Shown here: positions 36,743 to 45,768 of the stretch, one piece after another
Layout: every line of letters starts with the position of its first letter
How positions within the stretch are numbered: position 1 is the stretch's first letter
Source of the DNA: Prosthecobacter dejongeii
Lineage (GTDB): Bacteria > Verrucomicrobiota > Verrucomicrobiia > Verrucomicrobiales > Verrucomicrobiaceae
Assembly (NCBI RefSeq): GCF_014203045.1
Contig: NZ_JACHIF010000009.1
Coordinates: 216,776 to 280,775 of the forward strand
Reading direction: 5' to 3'
DNA: 64,000 nucleotides
Notes under the pieces: generated by a model
Database searches by the model: none
What the model saw: only the letters and a program-made list of their open reading frames with translations
Told to the model about the DNA's origin: nothing
Position numbers and translations under genes: made by a program

Positions 36743-36894
36743 AGGAGATAGATTGGGAGGTTATCGAAAAATACGACTTTGAATGTGTAAATGGCCTTGT
36801 GGATCTTGCCTTTAGAAACAGGACTTGAGTTTGGAATCACAGCCCCGAAAAAACGCAGGTTGCATCCAGCCACAGCAGGGTCTCTGAATGGGAA

Positions 36895-37626
36895 ATGGAG
36901 TCCACTGCCACTGAAGCATCTGCCAGCGTCATCGTCTGTCGCGTTACCCCCTGGTATTTCCGTCGCATGAGCATGATGGCCGCCATGCTGGTCCTCATGG
37001 GCGCATGGTTCCTGTATGACTGGCAATACGGCTACCATGAGGCGAACAAAATCGCTGATAAAAAGGACTGGTTTGAGCAAGTCCACCTCAAGAGCTACGA
37101 TGAAGCGAAGGCTGCCAATCAACTGGAGAGATGGGTCAAAGAAACGGAGGCCCAAGGGCTGCCCGCAGGGAAAAATGGCGAGCCTCCACGCTGGGTCTCC
37201 TACGCTGCTGAACATGGCTGGAGTGAAAAACCACACCGCTGGACAGATCGCGAAATCGCCGGCCAGTTCTGGTGGGGCAGTGCTACCATTTTTGCTGGTT
37301 TGGTGGTGGCAGTGATGATGTTGTTCAATCGCAACCGCGTGCTCACAGCTTACCCAGATCACTGGGTGAGTCCCCAGGGCACACGGATTTATTACGCCCA
37401 AGTCTTCCGGGTGGACAAACGCAAATGGGACGTGAAGGGGCTGGCTTATGCCTGGTATCGTGAGACCCCAGATTCCCCCGAGAAAAAAGCCGTTTTAGAT
37501 GATTTTAAATTCGATCAGGTGGGCCTCGTGCTTGACCGCTTGCTAACCCACTTCAAAGGTGAGCTCATCGAGAAGTTGCCTGATGCAGCAGCCACCGCGC
37601 CCAAAAACCCCGGGCAAGCGAGCTAA
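36895..37626 (+). CDS. Two-helix membrane protein of unknown function
   Basis: A 243-residue protein that I do not recognise. A short N-terminal segment is followed by a hydrophobic helix (MMAAMLVLMGAWFLYDW), a charged ~75-residue domain, a second helix (ATIFAGLVVAVMMLFN), and a C-terminal domain of ~110 residues (TAYPDHWVSPQGTRIYYAQV, LAYAWYRETPDSPEKKAV) that resembles a PH-like or other small beta-sheet domain in pattern only. Divergent from the YugP gene and 100 bases upstream of acpP. Confidence 0.65.
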   Translation: MESTATEASASVIVCRVTPWYFRRMSMMAAMLVLMGAWFLYDWQYGYHEANKIADKKDWFEQVHLKSYDEAKAANQLERWVKETEAQGLPAGKNGEPPRWVSYAAEHGWSEKPHRWTDREIAGQFWWGSATIFAGLVVAVMMLFNRNRVLTAYPDHWVSPQGTRIYYAQVFRVDKRKWDVKGLAYAWYRETPDSPEKKAVLDDFKFDQVGLVLDRLLTHFKGELIEKLPDAAATAPKNPGQAS

Positions 37627-37661
37627 CCCGTTTTGTTCTTCTTCGATGCTCAGAGCAAAAA

Positions 37662-37679
37662 AAGAGCGAATTCGCTCTT
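37662..37679. other. Perfect 18-bp palindrome upstream of acpP
   Basis: AAGAGCGAATTCGCTCTT is a perfect palindrome preceded by seven A and followed by TGCC. It lies 52 bases before the acpP ATG. A T-run appears only on the minus strand, where no gene would need termination, so an operator is the more attractive reading. Confidence 0.5.
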
Positions 37680-37730
37680 GCCAAATAATAACCAGCCGCT
37701 ACCTCTCCGCCGCACATCCCCCTTCAATCT

Positions 37731-37970
37731 ATGGCAGACAACATCCAAGAAAAAGTCCGTGACATCATCGTCGAACAGCTCGGCGTGAACCCTGAGCAGG
37801 TGACCCCTGAAGCCAAGTTCATCGAAGATCTGGGCGCTGATTCCCTGGACACCGTGGAGCTGGTGATGGCCTTCGAAGAAGAGTTCGGCATCGACGTTCC
37901 AGACGAAGAAGCTGAGAAGCTTCAGTCCGTGGGCGACGTCGTCCGCTACGTCGAAGAAAACGCCGAGTAA
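37731..37970 (+). CDS. acpP: Acyl carrier protein
   Basis: Carries growing acyl chains in fatty acid synthesis through a phosphopantetheine arm on Ser38 in the canonical [10 protein letters not shown] motif. The 79-residue protein is acidic and begins [37 protein letters not shown] is the helix III region. It is not next to other fab genes here and ends at a strong terminator. No Shine-Dalgarno is seen although ACPs are highly expressed. Confidence 0.98.
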   Translation: MADNIQEKVRDIIVEQLGVNPEQVTPEAKFIEDLGADSLDTVELVMAFEEEFGIDVPDEEAEKLQSVGDVVRYVEENAE

Positions 37971-37994
37971 TCCTCGTTTTCCAAGTTCATTTTA

Positions 37995-38028
37995 AAAAGC
38001 AGACGGGAAACCGTCTGCTTTTTTTTTG
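37995..38028 (+). terminator. Strong Rho-independent terminator of acpP
   Basis: A 12-bp stem (AAAAGCAGACGG / CCGTCTGCTTTT) with a GAAA tetraloop and a tail of more than eight T. Confidence 0.93.
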
Positions 38029-38072
38029 GCTGGACTTTATTGCCCAGTGCAGGCAGCACATCCCCTTCTCTC

Positions 38073-39308
38073 ATGTCTCTTTCCAATCCCTGGTTTATCG
38101 CCGCCCTCATCGGAGTGCTGGGTGTTTTTCACCTGGAGTTCTTCGCCACGTTGCTGAATCTCGCCCGCCTCAGCAGGCCGGTTCCCCCATCCCTCGCAGA
38201 AGTCTTTCCCGAAGAGACCCGCGAAAAGCTGGTGGATTATATCCGCGATTCCAAAAAAGTCAGTTTTACCCGGGAGGTCACTCTGCTGGGCATCCTCATT
38301 GTCTTTTGGTGGTCCGGCGGGTTTGGCTGGCTGCAGACCTGGGCCGAAAGCCAGGGAAAAGGCCCCGTCATCACCGGCGTCGTCGTTCTCGCCATCAGCA
38401 TGCTGGCCCAGACCTGGATCAGCCTCCCCTTCGATGCCTGGGATACTTTTGGGGTGGAGTCTCGGCACGGCTTCAATAAGACCACTCTAGGCACCTTCAT
38501 CACGGACCACTTTAAGGGCCTCGCCCTCATGGCCTTGTTAGGGCTCCCCGTAGCCGCCGCTCTAGTCTGGTTTTTTCAGACTCAGACCTGGGCCGCACTC
38601 TATGCCTGGCTCTTCCTGGCCGGGTTTATCCTGCTCATGACTTGGCTCTCCCCACGTGTGATCATGCCTGTGTTTTTAAAATTTCAGCCCATGGAGGATG
38701 GCGAACTCAAAGACGCCATCTTTGCGCTGGCGCAAAAACTGGATTTCCCGGTGGCAGAAGTCAGCGTGGTGGATGGTTCCCGCCGCTCGACCAAGGCCAA
38801 TGCTTTCTTCGCCGGGTTCGGCAAAACTCGGCGCATCGCCCTTTATGACACGCTGTTAAAGAGTCACACCACCGAGGAAATCGTCGCCATTCTGGCCCAT
38901 GAAATTGGTCATAACAAATGCCGTCATGTGCCAACCATGCTGATTCTCAATCTTTTGGAAATGGCCCTCATGTTAGGCCTGCTCGGCTGGGCGCTGAAAT
39001 CTCCAGGCTTCTTTGCCGCGTTTGGCGTTTCAGGAACTCCGGTCGGCATGGGGCTTGTACTCTTTGGCATGATTTACAAGCCGCTCGGCGTCCTCACGGG
39101 TTTGCTCGGGCTGGCCATGAGTCGGAAGCACGAGTTTGAGGCCGATGCCTATGCCCGCAAAGCTGTGGGTAGCCACCAGCCGCTCACGGATGGGTTGAAA
39201 AAGCTCTCCCGCGATCACCTCGCTCACCCTGAGCCGCATCCCCTCACCGTCTGGCTGCACTACAGTCATCCGCCGTTGGTGGAGCGACTCGCAGCTCTGC
39301 AACGTTGA
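38073..39308 (+). CDS. Membrane M48 metallopeptidase (Ste24/CAAX prenyl protease-like)
   Basis: A 411-residue polytopic zinc peptidase related to Ste24. An upstream TTG would extend it, but the ATG gives the natural start of the first membrane helix (PWFIAALIGVLGVFHLEFFA). Several hydrophobic helices precede the catalytic H276-E277-I-G-H280 (HEIGHNKCRH), and EFEADAYARK carries the third zinc ligand. FDAWDTFGVESRHGFNKTT, typical of the Ste24 group, is present. Bacterial members may act in membrane protein quality control; prenylated substrates are not expected. Confidence 0.93.
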   Translation: MSLSNPWFIAALIGVLGVFHLEFFATLLNLARLSRPVPPSLAEVFPEETREKLVDYIRDSKKVSFTREVTLLGILIVFWWSGGFGWLQTWAESQGKGPVITGVVVLAISMLAQTWISLPFDAWDTFGVESRHGFNKTTLGTFITDHFKGLALMALLGLPVAAALVWFFQTQTWAALYAWLFLAGFILLMTWLSPRVIMPVFLKFQPMEDGELKDAIFALAQKLDFPVAEVSVVDGSRRSTKANAFFAGFGKTRRIALYDTLLKSHTTEEIVAILAHEIGHNKCRHVPTMLILNLLEMALMLGLLGWALKSPGFFAAFGVSGTPVGMGLVLFGMIYKPLGVLTGLLGLAMSRKHEFEADAYARKAVGSHQPLTDGLKKLSRDHLAHPEPHPLTVWLHYSHPPLVERLAALQR

Positions 39309-39369
39309 CCCACCAGAGCGGCATCCATTTGGCCGCAAGAGTAGAAACTGGCCCGCGTTTCCAAGGGCC

Positions 39370-41256
39370 ATGTTTCGCGCACTTGTTCTCTTCTGCTTTG
39401 GGGTTATCTCCGCTGCTGCTGCAGCAGATCGGCCTAACATTTTATGGCTCACCAGTGAGGACAATGGGCCTCAATACGGTTGTTATGGTGACACCTACGC
39501 CACCACGCCCCACATTGATGCCCTCGCTGCCAAAGGCATCCGCTTCAAACGTTGCTGGTCGAATGCTCCCGTCTGTGCGCCTGCGCGCACCTGCCTCATC
39601 AGCGGGCGTTGGGCCCCGGCCGATGGTGCCGAACACATGCGGAGCGACATTCCTCTGCCTGATGGACACCAGATGTATCCCCAGTTTCTGCGCAGTGTGG
39701 GCTACTACTGCAGCAACAACAGCAAGGAAGACTACAACCTAACGAAACCTAAAGATGGGAAAAAAGATCTCGTGTGGAATGAGAGCAGCGGCAAAGCCCA
39801 TTGGAAAAACCGAGCGGAAGGCCAGCCTTTTTTTGCGGTCTTCAATGACACCATCACGCATGAAAGTCAGATCCGCCGTCGGCCCCACACGCTGATTCAT
39901 GATCCCGCCAAGGCCCCGCTGCCACCTTTCCATCCCGACACGCCAGAGGTGCGTCATGACTGGGCCCAGTATTATGACAACATCACTTTGATGGACGGCA
40001 AGCTGGGGAAGCACCTCGATGAATTGGAAAAAGCAGGCCTCGCGGAAGACACCATCATCATGCACTATGGTGACCATGGCCCCGGCATGCCGAGGTTTAA
40101 ACGCTGGCCTTACAACACGGGTTTGCAGGTAGGACTCATCATGCACTTTCCAGAAAAGTGGAAGCACCTAGCCCCCAAAGGCTACGCCCCGGGTGGGGTG
40201 AATGAAGAGCTCGTCAGCTTTGTGGATCTCACAGCCACACTTTTGAGCATCGCCGGCGTGAAACCGCCCGACTACTTTCAAGGCAGAGCCATTTGTGGGG
40301 AATTTGCTAAACCAGCTCCTGAATTCATCCACGGTTTCCGGGGGCGCATGGATGAGCGTTATGACCTCGTTCGCAGCACGACCGACGGTCGTTACGTTTA
40401 CATCCGGAACTACCTGCCCCATCTGCCTTATGGCCAGTTTTTGAACTACATGTTTCAGCAGGCCACCACCCGTGTGTGGAAAGCCCAATTTGACGAAGGC
40501 CGTCTGCCAGAGCCACAGACGCGTTTTTGGAAACCCAAACCCGCAGAAGAACTTTACGATCTAGAATCTGATCCCTGGGAAACTATCAATTTAGCGGATT
40601 CAACGGCCCATGCAGAAATCAAAACTCGTCTCGCCCAAGGTCAGCGCCAGTGGCTCACTCAGGTGCGGGATCTAGGCTTCATTCCTGAGGGAGAAAGACT
40701 GGCCCAGGCCAAGACACAATCTCCCAAAGACATCTTTGCCACCGAGGAGGCCTACCCCATCACCACGGTGATGGAGGCCGCCGATTTAGCCACCAACCCC
40801 GCTCTGGCCAAGCCCGAGGCTCTTGCCAAATGGCTGGATCATTCCAATGCCAGCGTCCGCTACTGGGCCGTGCAAGGTTACCTCATCCGGGGAGAAAACG
40901 CCATCCGCACAAACGCCCCCAAGATCGAGCAAATGCTGGGAGATAGCTCTCCCAGTGTGCGAATCGCTGCTGCAGAAACCCTCATCAGCGTGGCCCAATC
41001 TCCGGCCGTGCTAGAGCGCAGCACACGCACCCTTCTCGATTGTGCCGACATGAAAACCCAGCCTTACTTCGTTGCCATCGAAGCGGTCAATGTCTTGGAT
41101 CGCTGGCAGGTACGACTAAAACCTTGGCAGGCGCAGATCCACGCACTTCCTGGTCAAGCCCCTGAGAGTGTGCAAAAACGCCTCAAGGAATACATCGCCC
41201 GTTTGCATGACCACTTGCTGGAGGGAGACCAGATCAAAAGTACCGGAGAGAACTGA
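39370..41256 (+). CDS. Secreted sulfatase with C-terminal HEAT-like repeats
   Basis: A 628-residue sulfatase, longer than the other two in the window. It has a signal peptide (FRALVLFCFGVISAAAA), the metal-binding start RPNILWLTSEDNGPQYGCYG and the formylglycine motif C69-A-P-A-R. The late metal-site segment is HYGDHGPGMPRFKRWPYNTG. After about residue 500 the protein continues with two to three HEAT-like helical repeats (EALAKWLDHSNASVRYWAV, MLGDSSPSVRIAAAETLISV), which may bind a partner or substrate. Many Verrucomicrobia sulfatases have this layout. Confidence 0.95.
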   Translation: MFRALVLFCFGVISAAAAADRPNILWLTSEDNGPQYGCYGDTYATTPHIDALAAKGIRFKRCWSNAPVCAPARTCLISGRWAPADGAEHMRSDIPLPDGHQMYPQFLRSVGYYCSNNSKEDYNLTKPKDGKKDLVWNESSGKAHWKNRAEGQPFFAVFNDTITHESQIRRRPHTLIHDPAKAPLPPFHPDTPEVRHDWAQYYDNITLMDGKLGKHLDELEKAGLAEDTIIMHYGDHGPGMPRFKRWPYNTGLQVGLIMHFPEKWKHLAPKGYAPGGVNEELVSFVDLTATLLSIAGVKPPDYFQGRAICGEFAKPAPEFIHGFRGRMDERYDLVRSTTDGRYVYIRNYLPHLPYGQFLNYMFQQATTRVWKAQFDEGRLPEPQTRFWKPKPAEELYDLESDPWETINLADSTAHAEIKTRLAQGQRQWLTQVRDLGFIPEGERLAQAKTQSPKDIFATEEAYPITTVMEAADLATNPALAKPEALAKWLDHSNASVRYWAVQGYLIRGENAIRTNAPKIEQMLGDSSPSVRIAAAETLISVAQSPAVLERSTRTLLDCADMKTQPYFVAIEAVNVLDRWQVRLKPWQAQIHALPGQAPESVQKRLKEYIARLHDHLLEGDQIKSTGEN

Positions 41257-41429
41257 GACTTCTAATTTGTTAAAAAACGACATTATCACACGGCACTTAA
41301 ACAGGCTGCAGGAGTGGCTGTTCCACATCCACACACCCTGACCAAGGGGGTTCCACGGTCTTTGGTCCGACGGGGGAAATGAGTCGCGAACTTTAGCAAC
41401 CACTCAAAAAGTGAGAATATTGAAAAAAA

Positions 41430-41457
41430 TTGAGTGCAGTCATGATTATTTTATATT
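41430..41457 (+). promoter_or_regulatory. Candidate sigma70 promoter of the outer-membrane-like protein
   Basis: TTGAGT, a 16-base spacer and TATATT in a strongly AT-rich stretch (alternatively TATTAT with an 18-base spacer). An 8-bp inverted repeat GATTATTT / AAATAATC (41444-41478) straddles the -10 region and may be an operator. Confidence 0.5.
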
Positions 41458-41497
41458 ATTTAAGATAGTTAAATAATCAAGGTTTACCCCGAAGCCC

Positions 41498-42352
41498 ATG
41501 AAACCTGCTTTTGCACTCTCCCTCCTGGCTACCTTCAGCCTCATTTCTCTGGCTAGTGCCCAGTATCCAGGTGCTCCGAGTTACCCGGGAGCCACGGGAG
41601 GTTATGGAGCCATGCCACCTCCTGCAGGTTCTGGTCTTTATGGTGGCACTGGCTATACAGCCATGTCCCCCACCCTGCCTCCGCCGACCATGTCTTCCCC
41701 TTACGCAGGGCCGACGATGATGGAGCCTGCGGCTCCTGCGGCCAACTATGGTTTTCAGCAGCCAGTGGCGTCCAATTCCTGGGGTGGCGTGCAGCAAAGC
41801 ATGAATGGCAGCAATATGCTGAATTACCGATACCTGGAGGCCAGCTACCGCTACGTGGATCCTCAGGGCGGTGATCTGGATGGCAGTCACGGTCTTGGAG
41901 TGACTCTTTCCATCGACCTACCCACCATTTTCTTCGTCAAAGGCAGCTTCAACTGGAGCAGCGGCAGCGGCACGAAAAACGTCAAAGGAGCCACCAATGC
42001 GGACTACGATCTCTCCGTCATCACCATCGGCGGTGGTGCCTACATGGCCATCACACCGAAGCTGCACTTCGTTGGTGAAGTCGGTCTGGTTTATGCCAAT
42101 CTCAGCTCCGCAGGGAACAACATCAGCTACACGGACGGCGGCATCTACATCCGTCCAAGCTTGCGCTATCAAATGGTGGACTGGCTGGAACTCCAGGCTG
42201 GTGTCACCGTCAGCAGTGCCAATGACTACGATAGCAAGGTCGTTGATTTCGGCGCCTACTTCCGAGTCTTTCCGCAAATGGATATGAACATCGGCATGGA
42301 TCTGGGTGATGAAAACCGCACCCTCCGTGCAGGTGCACGCCTGCGCTGGTAG
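41498..42352 (+). CDS. Probable outer-membrane beta-barrel protein
   Basis: A 284-residue exported protein with a signal peptide (KPAFALSLLATFSLISLASA), a Pro/Gly/Tyr-rich linker (residues ~20-100) and a C-terminal ~170-residue domain with alternating hydrophobic strands (SYRYVDPQGGDLDGSHGLGV, DYDLSVITIGGGAYMAITP, KLHFVGEVGLVYANLSS) ending in a strand with a terminal Trp (RAGARLRW), as in outer-membrane barrels. Its function is unknown. An AT-rich promoter region precedes it and a clear terminator follows. Confidence 0.75.
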   Translation: MKPAFALSLLATFSLISLASAQYPGAPSYPGATGGYGAMPPPAGSGLYGGTGYTAMSPTLPPPTMSSPYAGPTMMEPAAPAANYGFQQPVASNSWGGVQQSMNGSNMLNYRYLEASYRYVDPQGGDLDGSHGLGVTLSIDLPTIFFVKGSFNWSSGSGTKNVKGATNADYDLSVITIGGGAYMAITPKLHFVGEVGLVYANLSSAGNNISYTDGGIYIRPSLRYQMVDWLELQAGVTVSSANDYDSKVVDFGAYFRVFPQMDMNIGMDLGDENRTLRAGARLRW

Positions 42353-42379
42353 CTTCTTTTTCTCCCACCTCAAGAACCT

Positions 42380-42409
42380 AAGCGTCCTGGCAACAGGGCG
42401 CTTTTTTTG
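42380..42409 (+). terminator. Terminator of the outer-membrane-like protein gene
   Basis: AAGCGTCCTG pairs with CAGGGCGCTT around GCAA, with a 7-base T tail. Confidence 0.85.
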
Positions 42410-42448
42410 TGAGCCGACTCATTGCTTGGCAGGTCTCAATCCCCTGCG

Positions 42449-42476
42449 TTGACAGTAAGGAGTCAGAGTAATTTTC
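42449..42476 (+). promoter_or_regulatory. Possible promoter of the KaiC-like gene
   Basis: A perfect TTGACA -35 hexamer, but the -10 position has only a weak AT-rich match (ATTTTC). The leader would be about 90 bases long. Confidence 0.3.
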
Positions 42477-42573
42477 CTACCCCACACGTCCAGAGCTGAA
42501 TGTTTTTCCGAATTTATCCGAAGACCATTCGCTCGACTTAGACACAGGGTCTTCAGTTACTTCACGCCACGTT

Positions 42574-44049
42574 ATGGCCTTACTCAAACAATCCTCAATC
42601 AGCCCCCGCTGCTCGACCGGCATTGAAGGACTGGATACCGTTCTTCATGGGGGTCTGCCCATCAATCGGCTCTACCTCATCAAAGGTGATCCTGGGGTCG
42701 GCAAAACCACTCTTGCCATGCAGTTTCTTCTCCAAGGCCAGAAAGAAGGAGAAACCAGCCTCTACATCACTCTTTCAGAGACCAAGGATGAAATCGCCAC
42801 CGTGGCAGCTTCCCATGACTGGGACCTCACTCGGCTGCATTTGTATGAACTCTCAACGATTGAAGAAAAGATCCGTGGAGATACTGAAAGCACGTTTTTT
42901 CACCCCTCGGAAATCGAGCTGAACCGAACCATCACCGCTTTGATAGATGAGGTGAAACGGGTCAATCCGACACGCGTCGTGTTCGATTCCCTTTCGGAAA
43001 TGCGCATGCTGGCAGACACGCCTTTGCGCTACCGCCGCCAGATTTTGCAATTGAAGCAATTCTTTGCCGGGCGTAACTGCACCGTTTTACTGCTGGATGA
43101 CCGAACCTCCGGCACTCATGATCTTCAGGTAGAAAGCATCGCCCACGGCGTGATTTCCCTCATGAGCACCACCGCAGGATACGGTGTTTCTCAGCGGCAG
43201 TTGAATGTCGTTAAAATCAGGGGTTCTAAGTTTCTAGAGGGCAGCCATGACCTTGTATTGCGAAAAGGCGGCATGGTCGTTTTCCCCAGATTGGTCGCGG
43301 CGGATAGCTCAGGAGAGTTTAAACGTGAAGATTTCCCTAGCGGCATTTCAGAACTGGATCTCCTGCTGGGGGGCGGCCTAGGGCGCGGTACCAGCACCAT
43401 GTTCATGGGGCCACCGGGCACGGGTAAGTCCACTCTCACCATCCGCTTTGCACTGTCTGCGGCTCAGCGGGGCGAAAAATCCCTTCTATTCATCTTCGAC
43501 GAAACCCTCGGCACACTCATGAACAGGGCGGCAAAGTTGAGTATGGACCTTGAGCCCTATGTCAAAAGCGGCCTTATCGTGATCGAATCGGTGGATCCTG
43601 CGGATATTTCACCCGGCGATCTCTCGCACCGCATTCGCCAGGGAGTGACACATGATTCTGTTCGCATGATTGTCATTGATAGCATCAATGGTTATTTGAA
43701 TGCCATGCCTGCGGAACGCTATCTCGCACTGCAGTTGCACGAATTACTGTCCTACCTGAATCAGCAAGGGGTCATCACCATGATGGTATTGGCACAGCAG
43801 GGGCTCATTGGCTCCATGCAGTCCTCTGTAGATTTGACCTACCTTGCTGACACCGTGTTGCTCTTGCGGTTTTATGAAGCTCGCGGCGAGGTCAAACAGG
43901 CCATTTCTGTCATTAAAAAACGCAGCGGTGATCATGAACGCACCATCCGTGAAATCAAAGTCGGGCAGGATGGCATCACTCTGGGAGAACCTTTGAGAGA
44001 ACTTCAAGGAGTGCTCACAGGTGTTCCCACCTTCATTTCAGAAAGGTGA
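42574..44049 (+). CDS. KaiC-like dual RecA-domain ATPase
   Basis: A 491-residue cytoplasmic ATPase of the KaiC/RecA family with two ATPase domains. The first has GDPGVGKTT at residues 38-46 after STGIEGLDTVLHGGLP, the second GPPGTGKST near 279-287 after SGISELDLLLGGGLGRG. Each domain has an acidic segment resembling the KaiC catalytic glutamates (ITLSETKDE; FIFDETLG). It is not linked to kaiA or kaiB, so it is a clock-related homologue of unknown output rather than a circadian oscillator. Its stop overlaps the following hybrid histidine kinase, suggesting they act together in signal transduction. Confidence 0.9.
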   Translation: MALLKQSSISPRCSTGIEGLDTVLHGGLPINRLYLIKGDPGVGKTTLAMQFLLQGQKEGETSLYITLSETKDEIATVAASHDWDLTRLHLYELSTIEEKIRGDTESTFFHPSEIELNRTITALIDEVKRVNPTRVVFDSLSEMRMLADTPLRYRRQILQLKQFFAGRNCTVLLLDDRTSGTHDLQVESIAHGVISLMSTTAGYGVSQRQLNVVKIRGSKFLEGSHDLVLRKGGMVVFPRLVAADSSGEFKREDFPSGISELDLLLGGGLGRGTSTMFMGPPGTGKSTLTIRFALSAAQRGEKSLLFIFDETLGTLMNRAAKLSMDLEPYVKSGLIVIESVDPADISPGDLSHRIRQGVTHDSVRMIVIDSINGYLNAMPAERYLALQLHELLSYLNQQGVITMMVLAQQGLIGSMQSSVDLTYLADTVLLLRFYEARGEVKQAISVIKKRSGDHERTIREIKVGQDGITLGEPLRELQGVLTGVPTFISER

Positions 44050-44057
44050 AAGCCCCC

Positions 44058-45704
44058 ATGCAAGCCGTTAACGAACTTTGTGGTCACGCTTCATCCACAA
44101 ACACCCCCAACGCTCCCCAGCCAGGAAGCGAGGGGTTGGACATCTTGATCCTCGCACCAACCCGCAATGACGCACGCCTGACGGCAGACTTCCTGGACAC
44201 AGCCGGTTTGCGGCCCAACATTTGTCAAGGTTTGGAGGATCTTCGCCAGCGAGTGCAGGCAGGCTGTGGTGCCATTCTAGTGGCAGAAGAAGTCCTCGGT
44301 AAAGAGTCGGTCAAGATCCTTGCAGACTTGCTCCGTGAACAGCCGTCATGGTCAGACCTCCCTATCGTCATCATTACTGGCACCCGAGAAGCCTGGGCGC
44401 GTCATCGGCACCTGTCAGCTCTGACTCCCACGGGGAATGTCTCCATCATTGAGAGGCCTGTGAGGCCTGATACTCTCGTCAGTACCCTTGAGTCAGCCAT
44501 CCGCTCACGGCAGCGGCAATATCAGGTGAAATCTCTTTTGGAAGAGCGGGAGAAAATGACCTTGGAAGCCTTGGAAGCTGACCGTCGTAAGGATGAATTC
44601 CTCGCCATGCTCGCGCATGAGTTGCGCAATCCACTGGCTTCCGTCGCCAATGCCACCGCACTTCTCAAAAGCTCCAGTGATCAGGAGACTCTGGCTTGGT
44701 CAACAGGCGTTATTGAACGACAAACGCACCAACTCACCCACATCATTGATGATCTGCTCGACGTTTCACGCATCACCACGGGCAAAATCCGGCTGCGCCG
44801 TAGCCACATCAACATGGCCGTCGTCCTAGATCGGGCCTGTGATTCCGCCCTGCCGCTCATGGCCGAGCGCGGGCACCGCTTCACCTGCGATTATCCAAAG
44901 CTCGATCTCTGGCTGGAGGCTGATCCGACGCGTATTGAGCAAGTGGTGCTCAATCTTCTGGCGAATGCAGCCAAGTACACTCCTAAAAACGGCTGCATCC
45001 AGCTCACCGCCATAAACCAGGGCGCGGATATTTTAGTGATCGTCAAAGACAACGGGATTGGCATTGAACCCAAACGCCTCCCCGAAATGTTTCAACTTTT
45101 CACTCAGGGTGAAAGGTCCATTGCACGCAGCGAAGGTGGACTTGGTATCGGGCTAACCATTGTGCAAAAATTGACCGAAATGCATGATGGCCAAGTGGAT
45201 GCCCACAGCGATGGTCCTGGGCTAGGCAGCACTTTCAGCATTCGGCTTCCCGCCACAGTCCCTCAAAAATCCGCTACCCTCATGGGAGATCGTGAGCTGC
45301 GGCCTAAGTTGATCTCAAAGCGAGTTTTGGTCGTGGATGATAATGTGGATTCCGCTGTCGGTCTGGCGAAGTTACTCACTCGTGCAGGTCACCAAGTGGC
45401 TCTGGCTTATGACGGGACTGAGGCTTTAGCCCAAGCTCAGTTGCAGTCTTCAGAAGCCATCGTCTTGGACATCGGCCTACCTGGAATGGACGGGTACGAA
45501 GTTGCCCGCCTACTGCGTCAGGAGACTTGGGGGCGACAAGCGCTCCTGATTGCGGTCACTGGCTACGGACAAGAAGAAGATAAACAGCGTGCCATGGATG
45601 CAGGCTTTGATCATCATCTCGTCAAACCCGTGGATCTCACCCGACTCAAAAGTCTGCTGAGAGTCAGCCCTGAGGAGCCTGCTGTTGAGCAGATCTCCGC
45701 ATGA
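44058..45704 (+). CDS. Hybrid histidine kinase with N-terminal pseudo-receiver
   Basis: A 548-residue soluble sensor kinase with no membrane segment. Domains: an N-terminal receiver-like domain (~18-140) whose phospho-Asp position reads AILVAEEVL and so looks degenerate; a short coiled coil; HisKA with His187 in MLAHELRNPLASV; an HATPase domain (NLLANAAKYT, DNGIGI, GGLGIGLTIV); and a C-terminal receiver (RVLVVDDNVDSA) with Asp471 in VLDIGLPGMDGYE. The ATG is chosen over an overlapping GTG four codons upstream; the GTG start would overlap the KaiC-like stop. The two genes form a unit, so the KaiC-like protein may control kinase activity. Confidence 0.92.
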   Translation: MQAVNELCGHASSTNTPNAPQPGSEGLDILILAPTRNDARLTADFLDTAGLRPNICQGLEDLRQRVQAGCGAILVAEEVLGKESVKILADLLREQPSWSDLPIVIITGTREAWARHRHLSALTPTGNVSIIERPVRPDTLVSTLESAIRSRQRQYQVKSLLEEREKMTLEALEADRRKDEFLAMLAHELRNPLASVANATALLKSSSDQETLAWSTGVIERQTHQLTHIIDDLLDVSRITTGKIRLRRSHINMAVVLDRACDSALPLMAERGHRFTCDYPKLDLWLEADPTRIEQVVLNLLANAAKYTPKNGCIQLTAINQGADILVIVKDNGIGIEPKRLPEMFQLFTQGERSIARSEGGLGIGLTIVQKLTEMHDGQVDAHSDGPGLGSTFSIRLPATVPQKSATLMGDRELRPKLISKRVLVVDDNVDSAVGLAKLLTRAGHQVALAYDGTEALAQAQLQSSEAIVLDIGLPGMDGYEVARLLRQETWGRQALLIAVTGYGQEEDKQRAMDAGFDHHLVKPVDLTRLKSLLRVSPEEPAVEQISA

Positions 45705-45729
45705 AGCATGAGTCTGCTCGACTTGATAA

Positions 45730-45759
45730 AAGGCTCCTAGTAGGGTAACTAGGAGCCTT
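45730..45759. terminator. Bidirectional terminator
   Basis: A 12-bp stem (AAGGCTCCTAGT / ACTAGGAGCCTT) with a 6-base loop, between the kinase gene and a convergent small lipoprotein gene. The minus-strand side has TTTTAT directly after it; the plus-strand tail is weaker (CTTGTG). Confidence 0.8.
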
Positions 45760-45768
45760 CTTGTGACG

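Noticed and set aside
42449..42573. Long leader of the KaiC-like gene considered as a riboswitch
   Set aside because: About 90 bases with no strong conserved stem or known aptamer pattern.
42574..44049. KaiC-like gene considered as a true circadian clock component
   Set aside because: No kaiA or kaiB nearby; many bacteria carry KaiC-like proteins without a clock.
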